Below, piece after piece: positions 17,662 through 26,437 of a stretch of 64,000 bases of DNA. The stretch's first letter is position 1. Each line of letters starts with the position of its first letter. Under the pieces are notes generated by a model. The model was not told the origin of the DNA. It saw nothing but the letters and a program-made list of their open reading frames with translations, and did no database searches. Source of the stretch: Micromonospora sp. RP3T. GTDB lineage: Bacteria > Actinomycetota > Actinomycetes > Mycobacteriales > Micromonosporaceae. Location of the stretch: positions 90,470 through 154,469 of the forward strand of contig NZ_PYPS01000015.1 of assembly GCF_003027925.1 (NCBI RefSeq). Direction: 5' to 3'. The position numbers and the translations under genes were made by a program.

Positions 17662-17679
17662 CGGCAAGGATCCTTGCCG
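17662..17679. promoter_or_regulatory. 18-bp perfect palindrome upstream of the methyltransferase
   Basis: CGGCAAGGATCCTTGCCG has no spacer and perfect dyad symmetry. It lies 68 bases before the methyltransferase start, in the expected promoter position, and suits a symmetric dimeric regulator. It could instead be a second terminator hairpin, but a loop-less palindrome folds poorly in RNA. Confidence 0.5.
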
Positions 17680-17747
17680 CCGGCCCGGCCCTCGCGCACG
17701 ATGGCGGGGCCGGGCCGCCGACGTGCCCGGCGGCGAAGGAGACAGGC

Positions 17748-18407
17748 ATGACCGGGCACCACCAGCAGCACCAGCAGGACCCGCCGGCGGACACCGACCC
17801 GGCCCGGTTCTGGGACGAGCGGTACGGGCAGGCGGACCGGATCTGGAGTGGCCGGGTCAACCCGGTGCTCGCCGAGGTGGCCGCCGACCTGCCCCCGGGC
17901 ACGGTGCTCGACCTGGGCAGCGGCGAGGGCGGCGACGCGGTCTGGCTGGCGACCCGGGGCTGGCACGTCACCGCCGTGGACATCTCGACCGTGGCGCTGG
18001 AGCGCCTCGCGGTCGAGGCCGCGCGCGCCGGCGTGGCGGACCGGATCACCACCGCCCGGCACGACGTGACCCGGGACTTCCCGGCCGGCCGCTTCGACCT
18101 GGTGTCGGCGCAGTTCTTCCAGTCCCCGCTGGTGCTGCCCCGGGAACAGGTGCTGCCCCGGGCGGCCGGGGCGGTGGCGCCCGGTGGCCGACTGCTCGTC
18201 GTCGAGCACGGCGCGCCGCCGCCGTGGTCCGGGCTCGACGCCGACGACCCGCGGTTCGCCAGCCCGGAGCGGATCCTCGCCGCGATCGACCTCGACCCGG
18301 ACGGCTGGCGGATCGAGCGGCTCGGCGCGGCACGCCGCACCGCCACCGGCCCCGACGGTCACCCGGGAGAGCTGGTCGACCACGTGGTCCTGGCCCACCG
18401 CCGCTGA
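17748..18407 (+). CDS. Class I SAM-dependent methyltransferase
   Basis: 219 residues with a typical Rossmann methyltransferase layout: 'VLDLGSGEGGDAVWLA' is motif I binding S-adenosylmethionine, 'VTAVDIS' the acidic loop after strand 2, and 'FDLVSAQFF' the post-motif II strand. The N-terminal 'FWDERYGQADRIWSG' resembles TehB/thiopurine-type small-molecule methyltransferases. No substrate can be assigned. The ATG has AAGGAGA upstream. Its 3' end overlaps that of the convergent MFS gene by 49 bases, so the two 3' untranslated regions are antisense. Confidence 0.9.
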   Translation: MTGHHQQHQQDPPADTDPARFWDERYGQADRIWSGRVNPVLAEVAADLPPGTVLDLGSGEGGDAVWLATRGWHVTAVDISTVALERLAVEAARAGVADRITTARHDVTRDFPAGRFDLVSAQFFQSPLVLPREQVLPRAAGAVAPGGRLLVVEHGAPPPWSGLDADDPRFASPERILAAIDLDPDGWRIERLGAARRTATGPDGHPGELVDHVVLAHRR

Positions 18408-19597
18408 CCGTCGGCCCCGGGCCGGGTCAGCAGCAGCACCAGCGTGCCGGCCGCGCACAACGTCGCCGCCATGGCGTACGCCCAGCGGAAGCCGATCTGC
18501 GCGGAGAGCCCCAGCAGCGGGCCGGCGAGCACCGCGCCGATCGGGAACGTGTTGGTGAACAGCGTGGTGGCCCGGCCGGGCTGGCCCGGCAGCAGATCCT
18601 GCACGTACGAGATGCCGACCCCGGAGACCGCGGCGATGAACAGCGCGTTTACCGGCTGCGCGACGAGCAGCACCGGCACGCTCGTCGCCCCGGCGGCGAC
18701 CGCGTAGTAGGCGACGCCGCAGCCGGCCCCGACCAGGATCAACGGCCGGAGCCGGACCCGCGCGGTGAGCGCGCCCAGCCCCAGCATGAGCGGGATCTCC
18801 AGCGCGGCGCAGAGGCCCAGCACGAGGCCCGCGTCCGCCGGGTCGCCGCGCAGCACCCGGCCGATGAACAGCGGCAGCACCTGCACGCCGAGCGTCAGCG
18901 GGCACTGCAACATGGTGAAGGCCGCCACCGTCAGCGCCAACCGCCACCGCGACGCGCCCGGCGGGCCGGCGGCCGGCTCGTCCGGGGCCGGTCGCGGCGG
19001 CACCGGCAGCTCCTCCAGCCGGAGCACGGCGATCAGCGCGGCCAGCGCGTACATGACCGCGGCCGCGCCGTAGACCAGCCGGAAGCCGCCGACGGAGAGC
19101 AGGATCGCGGCCAGCGGCGGCCCGGCCACCCAGGACAGCGAGAAGACGGTACGCATCACGCTGACGCCGAGCGCGGCCCGCCCGGGACTGTCCCGGTCGA
19201 GCAGTTGGCGGGTGTAGGCGAACGACTGCGGGAACAGCGAGTTGGCCAGCGCCATGACGGTCGCGGTCAGCACCATCAGGACCCAGTAGTCGCGGACGAA
19301 CGCGATCAGGCCGGCGCCCACCATCCCGGCCAGCGACGCGCCGATCAGCAGCCGACGCCGGATCGGCCACCGGTCCGACAGCCGCCCCACCAGCACCGCC
19401 ACCGCCACCCCGGACAGCGGCGCGACGACCAGGAACACGGTGACCCGCACCGGATCGGCCCGCACCTCGGTGTCGAGGAACAGCGACAGGAAGGGCATCA
19501 CCACGGCGACGGAGGTGCCGACGGTCAGGAACAGCAGGGCCAGCGGGAGCAGCCGGAAGCGGCCGGCGCGCACCGCCGGCCTGGTGTCGACAGCCAT
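18359..19597 (-). CDS. MFS transporter, sugar-efflux (SET) type
   Basis: 412 residues with about twelve membrane helices. The loop-2 MFS motif appears as 'VGRLSDRWPIRRR'; 'SLFPQSFAYTRQLLDRDSPG' and 'GISYVQDLLPGQPGRATTLF' match the SetA/SetB sugar-efflux subfamily. It probably exports sugars or sugar-like drugs by proton antiport. The ATG at 19597 is seven bases behind a TAGCGT box (minus strand, 19605-19610), suggesting a leaderless message; the long upstream reading frame is rejected because it runs antisense into the DUF1800 gene. Confidence 0.88.
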   Translation of the reverse strand: MAVDTRPAVRAGRFRLLPLALLFLTVGTSVAVVMPFLSLFLDTEVRADPVRVTVFLVVAPLSGVAVAVLVGRLSDRWPIRRRLLIGASLAGMVGAGLIAFVRDYWVLMVLTATVMALANSLFPQSFAYTRQLLDRDSPGRAALGVSVMRTVFSLSWVAGPPLAAILLSVGGFRLVYGAAAVMYALAALIAVLRLEELPVPPRPAPDEPAAGPPGASRWRLALTVAAFTMLQCPLTLGVQVLPLFIGRVLRGDPADAGLVLGLCAALEIPLMLGLGALTARVRLRPLILVGAGCGVAYYAVAAGATSVPVLLVAQPVNALFIAAVSGVGISYVQDLLPGQPGRATTLFTNTFPIGAVLAGPLLGLSAQIGFRWAYAMAATLCAAGTLVLLLTRPGADGQRRWARTTWSTSSPG

Positions 19598-19604
19598 GCG
19601 GGGC

Positions 19605-19678
19605 ACGCTACGCCGTACCGGTGACAAACCCGGCCCGGACGTGATTCTTACCGTCCTCGAACACCGCGCCGCTAACGT
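19605..19678. promoter_or_regulatory. Divergent leaderless promoters
   Basis: TAGCGT on the minus strand (19605-19610) and TAACGT on the plus strand (19673-19678) each end seven bases before the ATG of the MFS and DUF1800 genes. Neither gene has a Shine-Dalgarno sequence. A TTACCG at 19648-19653 is a possible -35 box for the plus strand. Confidence 0.5.
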
Positions 19679-19685
19679 CGGCGGC

Positions 19686-20987
19686 ATGAGGGAACGGGAA
19701 GCGGTGGCGCACCTGTTGCGCCGGGCGACGTTCGGGCCGACCGCCGACGAGGTGGACGACGCCGAGCGGGCCGGACTCGCCGCCACCCTCGACCGGCTGC
19801 TCGACCCCGCCGGGCCGGACCGGGGCGCGGCGGCCACCCCGACGCCCGCGCTCGGCCCCGACCCGGCGGCGGCGCTCGCCCAGGACGCCACCCGTGAGCA
19901 GCGCCAACAAGTCAACCGCGAGCGTCGTGAGCAGGTGAACACACTGACCGCCTGGTGGCTGGCGCGGATGATCGCCGCCGAGCACCAGGGCGACGAGAAG
20001 CTGCTGTTCTTCTGGCACGGGCACTGGGCCACGAGCGTGCGCAAGGTCCGGTCGGCGCCGCTGATGCTGCGTCAGTTGGAGACGCTTCGACGGTTCGGTC
20101 GAGGCCCGCTGGCGCCGCTTGTCGACGCCATGGTCCGGGACCCGGCGCTCATCCTCTGGCTCGACGGCCAGCAGAACACCCGGCGGGCGCCGAACGAGAA
20201 CCTGGCCCGTGAACTGCTGGAACTGTTCACGCTCGGCATCGGCGGCGGCTACCGCGAGGCCGACGTCAAGGAGGGCGCGCGGGCGCTCACCGGCTGGACG
20301 GTGGACCGGCGTACCGGCGTCGCCCGGTTCGTGGCCCGGCGGCACGACCCCGGGCCGAAGACGATCCTCGGCAGCCGTGCCGCCTTCGACGCCGGCTCGT
20401 ACGCGGCGCTGCTCGCCGGCCGCCCGGAGACCGCCCGGTTCGTCGCCGGCCGGCTGTGGTTCCGCTACGCCGGCGCGCAGGTGCCGCCGCCGGCGGACCT
20501 CGCCGGCCCGGACACCGTCGGCACGCTGCGCCGGATCTTCACCGCGCCGGCGTTCGCGCAGACCCGCGACACGCTCGTCAAGCAACCCGTCGAGTGGCTG
20601 GTCGGCGCGGCCCGGCAGCTCGGGGTGCGCCCGGCGACGTTGTCGGAGGCGGGCCGGCGCCGGCTGCTGGCCGGGCTCAACGCTTTGGACCAGGTGCCGT
20701 TGCGACCGCCGAGCGTCGGCGGCTGGCCGGCCGGCACGGCCTGGCTGACCACCTCGTCGTTGCAGGCCCGGATGCGGGTCGCCGACCAGGTGGCCGGCGC
20801 GGCCGATCCGGCGGTGCTGGCCCGGCTGGCCGCCGCGCCGCCGGCGGGTCGCCCCGACGCGTTGGCGCGACTGCTGGTCGTGGACCGGTGGAGCGACCGC
20901 ACCCGGGCCGCCCTGGTCCCGCTGGCCGGACAACCCCGCCGGCTGCTGGTCGCCGGCCTGGTCAGCCCCGAGTACGCGGTCAGTTGA
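19686..20987 (+). CDS. DUF1800 family protein
   Basis: 433 residues. 'AHLLRRATFGPTADEV' at the N-terminus, 'LLFFWHGHWATS' and 'RRAPNENLARELLELFTLG' are hallmarks of DUF1800 proteins; 'PPSVGGWPAGTAWLTTS' is the typical end. Function is unknown. Members are nearly always encoded just upstream of a DUF1501 protein, as here, and the pair is thought to act together outside the cytoplasm; this member has no obvious signal of its own. No ribosome site; a TAACGT -10 box suggests leaderless translation. Confidence 0.93.
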   Translation: MREREAVAHLLRRATFGPTADEVDDAERAGLAATLDRLLDPAGPDRGAAATPTPALGPDPAAALAQDATREQRQQVNRERREQVNTLTAWWLARMIAAEHQGDEKLLFFWHGHWATSVRKVRSAPLMLRQLETLRRFGRGPLAPLVDAMVRDPALILWLDGQQNTRRAPNENLARELLELFTLGIGGGYREADVKEGARALTGWTVDRRTGVARFVARRHDPGPKTILGSRAAFDAGSYAALLAGRPETARFVAGRLWFRYAGAQVPPPADLAGPDTVGTLRRIFTAPAFAQTRDTLVKQPVEWLVGAARQLGVRPATLSEAGRRRLLAGLNALDQVPLRPPSVGGWPAGTAWLTTSSLQARMRVADQVAGAADPAVLARLAAAPPAGRPDALARLLVVDRWSDRTRAALVPLAGQPRRLLVAGLVSPEYAVS

Positions 20988-20999
20988 GAGGAGCGATCC

Positions 21000-22241
21000 G
21001 TGGACGTCCTGACCCGACGGCGGTTCCTGGTGGCCAGTGGCGTGGTCGGCGCGAGCGCCCTGGCCGGCGGCGCCGCCGCGTACCGCCTGAACGACCTGCT
21101 CGCCACCGCCGGTGACCGGGACCCGCAGGCCCGCACGCTCGTCCTGGTCACGCTGTACGGCGGCAACGACGGCCTGAACACCGTCGTGCCCCACGCCGAC
21201 CCCGCCTACCGGAACGCCCGGCCCGACCTGGCGTACTCGGCCGAGGAGGTGCTGCGGCTCGACGACGGCACCGGCCTCAACCCGGCGCTCGCCGGGCTGC
21301 ACCGCGCGTACGGCGCGGGACGGCTCGCGGTGGTACGCGGCGTCGGCTACCCGAAGCCGGACCGGAGCCACTTCCGGTCCATGGACATCTGGCACACCGC
21401 CCAGCCGGACCGGCCCGGCACCACGGGTTGGCTGGGCCGCTGGCTCGACCGGGCCGGCGCGGACCCCCGGCTGGCGGTGTCGTTCGAACCGGCCCTGCCG
21501 CCACTGCTGGCCGGCGAACGAGGGGCCGGGGCGTCGGTGCCGGTGACCGAGCGGGAGAGCCCACCCCGGCTCGCCGCCGAGACGCTGACCGCGCTCGCGG
21601 CCGTCGCGCCGGACGACTCACCGGCGCGGGCCCGCGCGGCGGCCTGCTTCGCCGACCTGGGCGCGGTGGACGCGATGGTCCGGCAGGTCCGGGCCACGCC
21701 GGCGGCCGAGGACGCCGAGGACGACGGGGAGACCGCGTCGGCCACCGCGACCGGCGGCGCCCGGGCCTCCCTGGACGCGCAACTCGACCTGGTCGCCCGC
21801 TGCGTCGAGGCGGGGGTCGTCACCCGGGTCTTCTCCGTCTCGCTCGGCGGCTTCGACACGCACGCCGACGAGAAGCAGCTCCAGCAGGTGCTGCTCGGAC
21901 AGCTCGACGGCGCGTTGAGCCGCTTCACCGACCGGATGTCGCGCACCGAGGCCGGCCGCAAGGTGGTGGTGGCGGTCTACTCGGAGTTCGGCCGCCGGGT
22001 CCGGGCCAACGCCTCCGACGGCACCGACCACGGCACCGCCTCGAACGTGCTGCTGCTGGGCGCGCCGGTCGACGGCGGCCTGTACGGCGAGCCGCCCAGC
22101 CTCACCGACCTCGACGACGGCGACCTGAAGTTCACCACCGACTTCCGGGACGTCTACGCCACGCTGCTGGAGCGGGTGCTGGACACCGATGCCGGGGCGG
22201 TCCTCGGGGGCTGGCGGGGGCGGCTCGCCGACGCGCTCTGA
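21000..22241 (+). CDS. DUF1501 family protein, Tat-exported
   Basis: 413 residues starting at a GTG with GAGAGGAG upstream, 12 bases after the DUF1800 stop. The N-terminus is a twin-arginine signal ('LTRRRFLVASGVVGAS'). 'VTLYGGNDGLNTVVPHAD', 'RSHFRSMDIWHT', 'SLGGFDTHADEKQLQ' and 'FGRRVRANASDGTDHG' are DUF1501 motifs related to the alkaline-phosphatase/sulfatase superfamily, with metal-binding Asp and His residues. Substrate unknown. Cotranscribed with DUF1800; the exported partner may carry the DUF1800 protein with it. Confidence 0.93.
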   Translation: MDVLTRRRFLVASGVVGASALAGGAAAYRLNDLLATAGDRDPQARTLVLVTLYGGNDGLNTVVPHADPAYRNARPDLAYSAEEVLRLDDGTGLNPALAGLHRAYGAGRLAVVRGVGYPKPDRSHFRSMDIWHTAQPDRPGTTGWLGRWLDRAGADPRLAVSFEPALPPLLAGERGAGASVPVTERESPPRLAAETLTALAAVAPDDSPARARAAACFADLGAVDAMVRQVRATPAAEDAEDDGETASATATGGARASLDAQLDLVARCVEAGVVTRVFSVSLGGFDTHADEKQLQQVLLGQLDGALSRFTDRMSRTEAGRKVVVAVYSEFGRRVRANASDGTDHGTASNVLLLGAPVDGGLYGEPPSLTDLDDGDLKFTTDFRDVYATLLERVLDTDAGAVLGGWRGRLADAL

Positions 22242-22257
22242 GCCGGGCGACGCCGGG

Positions 22258-23832
22258 TCAGCCGACCGCGGTGGCCGACGGCGGCGCGCTGCCGCCGCGC
22301 GGCGCCTCGGCCGTCATCAGCCGGACGATCTGCGCCCGGTCGGCCTCCGACGGCAACCCCCACTCGGGCCGGTAGCCGTACACCTGGTCCAGCGGGGTGG
22401 CGGCGGTCCGGCCGTCGACGATCTCGACCGAGTCGGTGCCGATCAGGCCGGGATGCTCCACGCCGCACGCTTCGGCGACCTTGACCAGGTCCCGGCGCAG
22501 CGTCCGCACGTAGTTGGCGGCCCGCACCGACTTGCGGGCCGGGTCCAGGCCCCGGGCCAGCCAGGCGTTCTGGGTCGCGACGCCGGTCGGGCAGGTGTCG
22601 GTGTGGCACTTCTGCGCCTGGATGCAGCCGATCGCCAGCATCGCCTCCCGACCGACGTTGACCATGTCGGCGCCGAGCGCGAACGCGACCACCGCGTTGT
22701 CCGGCAGGCCGAGCTTGCCCGCGCCGACGAAGACCACCTGCTCGTGCAGGCCGCGCTCGGCGAACGTCCGGTAGACGCGGGAGAAGCCCTGCTGGAACGG
22801 CAGCGACACCGAGTCGCTGAAGATGAGCGGGGCGGCGCCGGTGCCGCCCTCGCCGCCGTCGACGGTCACGAAGTCGACGCCCCGGCCGGTGTCCCGCATC
22901 AGCGTGGCGAGATCCTCCCAGAAGCCCAGGTCGCCGACCGCCGACTTGATGCCGACCGGCAGGCCGGTCTCGGCCGCGAGCAGCTCCACCCAGTCCAGCA
23001 GACTGTCGCAGTCGGAGAACTCGGCGTGCCGCGACGGGCTGACGCAGTCCTGCCCGGCCGGGATGCCCCGGGTGGCGGCGATCTCGGCGGAGACCTTCGC
23101 CGCCGGCAGCAGACCGCCAAGGCTGGGCTTGGCGCCCTGGCTGAGTTTGATCTCCAACGCCCGCACCGGCGCGTCCGCCACCAGATCCTTGAGCCGGTCC
23201 AGGCTGAACCGGCCGCGCTCGTCGCGGCAGCCGAAGTACGCGGTGCCGAGCTGGAAGACCAGCTCACCGCCCTTGCGGTGGTACGGCGACAGGCCACCCT
23301 CACCGGTGTTCTGGAGGCAGCCGGCCAGCGCGGCACCCCGGTTCAACGCCTCGATCGCGTTGCCGGAGAGCGAGCCGAAGCTCATCCCGGAGATGTTGAC
23401 CACCGACTCCGGCCGGAACGCGCCCGCCCGCCCGCGCGCCGCGCCCAGCACCTTGGCGCAGGGCAGCGCCACGTCGTGCCCGGCGGCCGGCGCGGACGGC
23501 GGCACGGCCCGCCCGAACGTGCGGTGCTTGATGATCGGGTAGCCGCGGGTGTGCTCGATGTCGTTGTCGGTGCCGAACCCGAAGTAGTTGTTCTCCTGCT
23601 TCGCCGAGGCGTACACCCAGCGCCGTTGGTCGCGGGTGAACGGCCGCTCCTCGTCGTTGCCGGCCACCACGTACTGGCGCAGCTCGGGCCCGATCGACTC
23701 GATCAGGTAGCGGGCGCGGCCGAGGACGGGAAAGTTGCGGCGCAGCGCGTGGTCACGTTGCAGCAGGTCCCGGGCCGCCATGGCGGCGACGGCGGCGACG
23801 GCGGCGGGTACGGCTCTTCTGGCCCAGCTCAT
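22258..23832 (-). CDS. FMN-binding glutamate-synthase-like protein
   Basis: 524 residues. A hydrophobic N-terminal segment may be a membrane anchor. The rest is the FMN/3Fe-4S domain of the glutamate synthase large subunit: 'NISGMSFGSLSGNAIEALNR', 'LKLSQ'-type flavin loop ('EIKLSQGAKPSLGG'), 'VDGGEGGTGAAP' and the Cys cluster 'CIQAQKCHTDTCPTGV' (C-x5-C-x4-C) near residue 400. It lacks the glutaminase and beta-helix domains, so it is not a classical GltB; such stand-alone proteins act as oxidoreductases of unknown substrate. The ATG at 23832 is chosen over an upstream one; GGAAAGAG lies 13 bases before it. Confidence 0.9.
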   Translation of the reverse strand: MSWARRAVPAAVAAVAAMAARDLLQRDHALRRNFPVLGRARYLIESIGPELRQYVVAGNDEERPFTRDQRRWVYASAKQENNYFGFGTDNDIEHTRGYPIIKHRTFGRAVPPSAPAAGHDVALPCAKVLGAARGRAGAFRPESVVNISGMSFGSLSGNAIEALNRGAALAGCLQNTGEGGLSPYHRKGGELVFQLGTAYFGCRDERGRFSLDRLKDLVADAPVRALEIKLSQGAKPSLGGLLPAAKVSAEIAATRGIPAGQDCVSPSRHAEFSDCDSLLDWVELLAAETGLPVGIKSAVGDLGFWEDLATLMRDTGRGVDFVTVDGGEGGTGAAPLIFSDSVSLPFQQGFSRVYRTFAERGLHEQVVFVGAGKLGLPDNAVVAFALGADMVNVGREAMLAIGCIQAQKCHTDTCPTGVATQNAWLARGLDPARKSVRAANYVRTLRRDLVKVAEACGVEHPGLIGTDSVEIVDGRTAATPLDQVYGYRPEWGLPSEADRAQIVRLMTAEAPRGGSAPPSATAVG

Positions 23833-23916
23833 CCCGCCACTCTTTCCGCCCGGGCCGCCGGCCAAACTCGGGCGGGAACCCGAGCGGCGCGAGCGGTGTC
23901 AGGGAAGTGGACCGAG

Positions 23917-24483
23917 GTGGAGGTTGCCCTGGACGACGACGAGATCGTCACCCGCGTACGCGCCGGTGACCGGGAGGCGTACGACCTCCTGGTCGCCCGG
24001 CACACCGCGTCCGCGTACCGGACGGCGGTGCTGCTCGGCGCCGGGTCGGACGCGGAGGACGTCATTCAGGAGGCGTTCGTGAAGGCGTACCGGAAGTTGT
24101 CCCGGTGGCGGGGTGAGGCGTCGTTCCGGTCCTGGCTGCTGGCCATCGTGGCGAACGAGAGCCGGAACCTGCACCGCTCACGTGGCCGGCGGGACGGGCT
24201 GGCGCTGCGGGCCGCGGCGGCCGACCCGGCCACGGAGGCGACCGCCGGGGACGGGCTCGACGCGGTCCTCGCCGCCGAACGCCGCGCGGCGCTGGTCGGG
24301 GCGCTGCGCCGGTTGCCGGACCGGGACCGTGACGTGCTCGCCTGCCGGTACCTGCTCGACCTCACCGAGGACGAGACCGGCACCGTGCTGGGGCTGCCCC
24401 GGGGCACCGTGAAGTCGCGGGCCCACCGCGCCCTGGCCAAGCTGCGCGGCCTGCTCGACCACGAGGCGGTGCGCCGTGGATGA
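23917..24483 (+). CDS. ECF-type RNA polymerase sigma factor
   Basis: 188 residues. Region 2 runs from 'IVTRVRAGDREAYDLLVARH' through 'DAEDVIQEAFVKAYRKL' and 'WLLAIVANESRNLHR'; region 4 contains 'LPDRDRDVLACRYLLDLTED' and the helix-turn-helix 'VLGLPRGTVKSRAHRALAKL'. No region 3, so an ECF sigma factor. The GTG at 23917 is preferred (AGGGAAG upstream); another in-frame GTG at 23896 would add seven residues. The next gene starts inside its stop region, so both are made together, and that product probably controls it. Confidence 0.92.
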   Translation: MEVALDDDEIVTRVRAGDREAYDLLVARHTASAYRTAVLLGAGSDAEDVIQEAFVKAYRKLSRWRGEASFRSWLLAIVANESRNLHRSRGRRDGLALRAAAADPATEATAGDGLDAVLAAERRAALVGALRRLPDRDRDVLACRYLLDLTEDETGTVLGLPRGTVKSRAHRALAKLRGLLDHEAVRRG

Positions 24484-25183
24484 CCTGGAGCGGGAACTGC
24501 GCGACCTGGGCGCCTGGCTGGAGCCGTCCGGGCCGCCGGACGTGACCGCCCGGGTCCGTGCCCGCCTCGCCGCGCCGCCGCGTCGACGGTGGCGGTACTG
24601 GCTGGCCGCCGCGCTCGTGGCCCTACTGGTGGTGGCGCTGCCGCCGGGCCGCGCCGCGCTCGCCGACGCGGTGACCGGGCTGCTGCGGTTCTCCGGCGTC
24701 GTCATCGACACCGCGCCCGCGCCGCCCACCGGCACCCCGGCGCCGTGGCCGGCGCAGCGTCCGGTCGCGCTCGCCGAGGCCCAGCGGCAGGTCCGCTTCC
24801 CGATCCGGGTGCCGGCCCGGCTCGGCGCCCCCGAGCGGGTGCTGGTCGCCGACCCGGACGGCACCGGCGCGCACCGGGTCGCCAGCCTGCTCTACCGGGG
24901 CGGGACGCTGCGGCTGGACGCGTTCGACGGCACGCTCGACACCGTGTTCCACAAGCGGACGGCCGGTGCGGACGTGACGTTCACGTCGGTGCACGGCACC
25001 TTCGCGATCTGGGTCGGCGGCCCGCATGCGTTGGCGTACATCGACCGGCGGGGGAGCGTGCGGGTGGCCACCGCGCGGCTGAGCGCGGCGACGCTGATCT
25101 GGCAGGAGGGCGGCGTGAGCTACCGGCTGGAGGGCGAGCTGACCCGGGACGAGGCGCTCGACGTCGCGGGCTCGCTGGACTGA
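24476..25183 (+). CDS. Single-pass membrane protein, probable regulator of the sigma factor
   Basis: 235 residues starting at a GTG that overlaps the sigma-factor stop by eight bases. The N-terminal ~45 residues are cytoplasmic, one helix spans the membrane ('YWLAAALVALLVVALPPG'), and about 160 residues lie outside. The position and topology fit an anti-sigma factor, but the zinc motif HxxxCxxC of ZAS domains is absent, so any sigma binding would be by another means. The external part ('PVALAEAQRQVRFPI' then 'VPARLGAPERV') resembles domains found in actinobacterial sigma-associated membrane proteins. Function inferred from context. Confidence 0.75.
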   Translation: MDDLERELRDLGAWLEPSGPPDVTARVRARLAAPPRRRWRYWLAAALVALLVVALPPGRAALADAVTGLLRFSGVVIDTAPAPPTGTPAPWPAQRPVALAEAQRQVRFPIRVPARLGAPERVLVADPDGTGAHRVASLLYRGGTLRLDAFDGTLDTVFHKRTAGADVTFTSVHGTFAIWVGGPHALAYIDRRGSVRVATARLSAATLIWQEGGVSYRLEGELTRDEALDVAGSLD

Positions 25184-25251
25184 GCCGGGAACCCGGCCGG
25201 CGCGGGCGGTGTCCTGCTGGTGGAGCGTACGTCGTCGATCGGGGGTGTCGG

Positions 25252-25800
25252 ATGTCCCGTCCGGGCATGGTTCTGCTGGTGCCGGTGCTGCTGCTGGCCG
25301 GCTGCACGAGCGCGGGCCGCCCGGCCCCGCCGCCGCCGCCGGACGCCGGCCCGGCCGCCACGACCGTCGCCGCGCCCGCCACGACCGCCGCCGCGCCCGC
25401 CGCGACGGGGTGCCGCGCGGCGGTGACGACCGGCCGGTTGCCGGACTGGGCGGATGCCGGGTTCACCGGCGACACCCGGATGCCGCACGTCCTCGGCGAC
25501 CGGGGGGAGATCGTCGCGATCCTGTTCGGGCACCCGCTGACGTACGCCCGGAGCGAGGGGCCGACCAACAAGATCCTCTGGGTGGGTCGTCCGACGTCCG
25601 CCTCGCCCGACCCGACGGCGTCGACCACGCTGGTGATCACCGCGACGCTGGACGGCGTCGGTACCGCGGTCACCCGGGAGGTGGCTGGCGGTCCCGGACC
25701 GTCCACGGTCGACCTGCCGGCGGCCGGCTGCTGGCACCTGCGGCTGGCGTGGTCCGGCCGGTCCGACACGATGGACCTCGTCTACCGGGCCGCCGGTTGA
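25252..25800 (+). CDS. Putative lipoprotein
   Basis: 182 residues. Signal peptide with lipobox 'LLLAGC', then a Pro/Ala/Thr-rich linker and a globular beta-rich domain with two Cys that may pair ('TGCRAAVTTG' and 'AAGCWHLRLAW'). The end 'GCWHLRLAWSGRSDTMDLVY' resembles small actinobacterial lipoproteins of unknown role. The ATG follows a GGGGG ribosome site. It lies 68 bases downstream of the sigma factor and membrane pair and could belong to the same transcript. Confidence 0.8.
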   Translation: MSRPGMVLLVPVLLLAGCTSAGRPAPPPPPDAGPAATTVAAPATTAAAPAATGCRAAVTTGRLPDWADAGFTGDTRMPHVLGDRGEIVAILFGHPLTYARSEGPTNKILWVGRPTSASPDPTASTTLVITATLDGVGTAVTREVAGGPGPSTVDLPAAGCWHLRLAWSGRSDTMDLVYRAAG

Positions 25801-25872
25801 GGCCGGGGTAGGCGACGGGTTCGTGCCCCGGCGGCGGGGCATGGGCCGGTCCGGTCCGGGTAACGCCGGGTC

Positions 25873-26430
25873 ATGGCGAAGTACACGAAGCCGGAACTGC
25901 GGGAGCGGCTGAAGGAGGAGATCAAGGCCTCCGACAAGGGCGGCCGGCCGGGGCAGTGGTCGGCCCGCAAGTCGCAGTTGCTGACCAACGAGTACAAGAA
26001 GCGCGGTGGGGGCTTCGCGGGCCCGAAGGACGCGCGGCAGCGTTCCCTGCAACGCTGGGGTGGCGAGCAGTGGCAGACCCGGTCCGGTGACACCCGTGCC
26101 CGGCACAACGGTGAAACCGAGCGTTACCTGCCGAAACAGGCCTGGGAGGAGCTGTCGGAGCAGGACCGGCGGGAAACCGACCGCCGCAAGCGTCGCGCGT
26201 CGCGCACCGGCCGGCAGTACGTCCCGAACACCGGCCCGGCCAAGCGGGCCCGCCGGGACGCGACAGCGGCCGAGCAGGTCAACGAGCTGCCGGTGGCGGA
26301 GGCGGCGAAGCTGGTGCGCGACCTCGACAAGCGCCAACTCGACGCGGCGTTGCGTCGGGAACGCGGCGGCAAGGCCCGCAGCACGCTGATCCGGCGGCTG
26401 GAGTCGGAACTCCGCCGCCGGACCGCGTGA
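25873..26430 (+). CDS. DUF5872-like basic protein
   Basis: 185 residues, very rich in Arg, Lys and Glu. The N-terminal 60 residues ('MAKYTKPELRERLKEEIKAS' then 'DKGGRPGQWSARKSQLL') match what I recall of DUF5872, a small domain also seen in large DNA viruses. A middle part ('WQTRSGDTRARHNGETERYL') and a C-terminal helical, positively charged segment follow. The charge suggests nucleic-acid binding, but this is inference. The 3' end is seven bases from that of the convergent xylanase gene. Confidence 0.7.
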   Translation: MAKYTKPELRERLKEEIKASDKGGRPGQWSARKSQLLTNEYKKRGGGFAGPKDARQRSLQRWGGEQWQTRSGDTRARHNGETERYLPKQAWEELSEQDRRETDRRKRRASRTGRQYVPNTGPAKRARRDATAAEQVNELPVAEAAKLVRDLDKRQLDAALRRERGGKARSTLIRRLESELRRRTA

Positions 26431-26437
26431 GCACCGA

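Noticed and set aside
23836..23848. 13-base match to the hairpin arm at 16174-16186 as a second repeat copy
   Set aside because: It lacks the inverted partner and lies in the ribosome-site region of the glutamate-synthase-like gene, so it may be chance.
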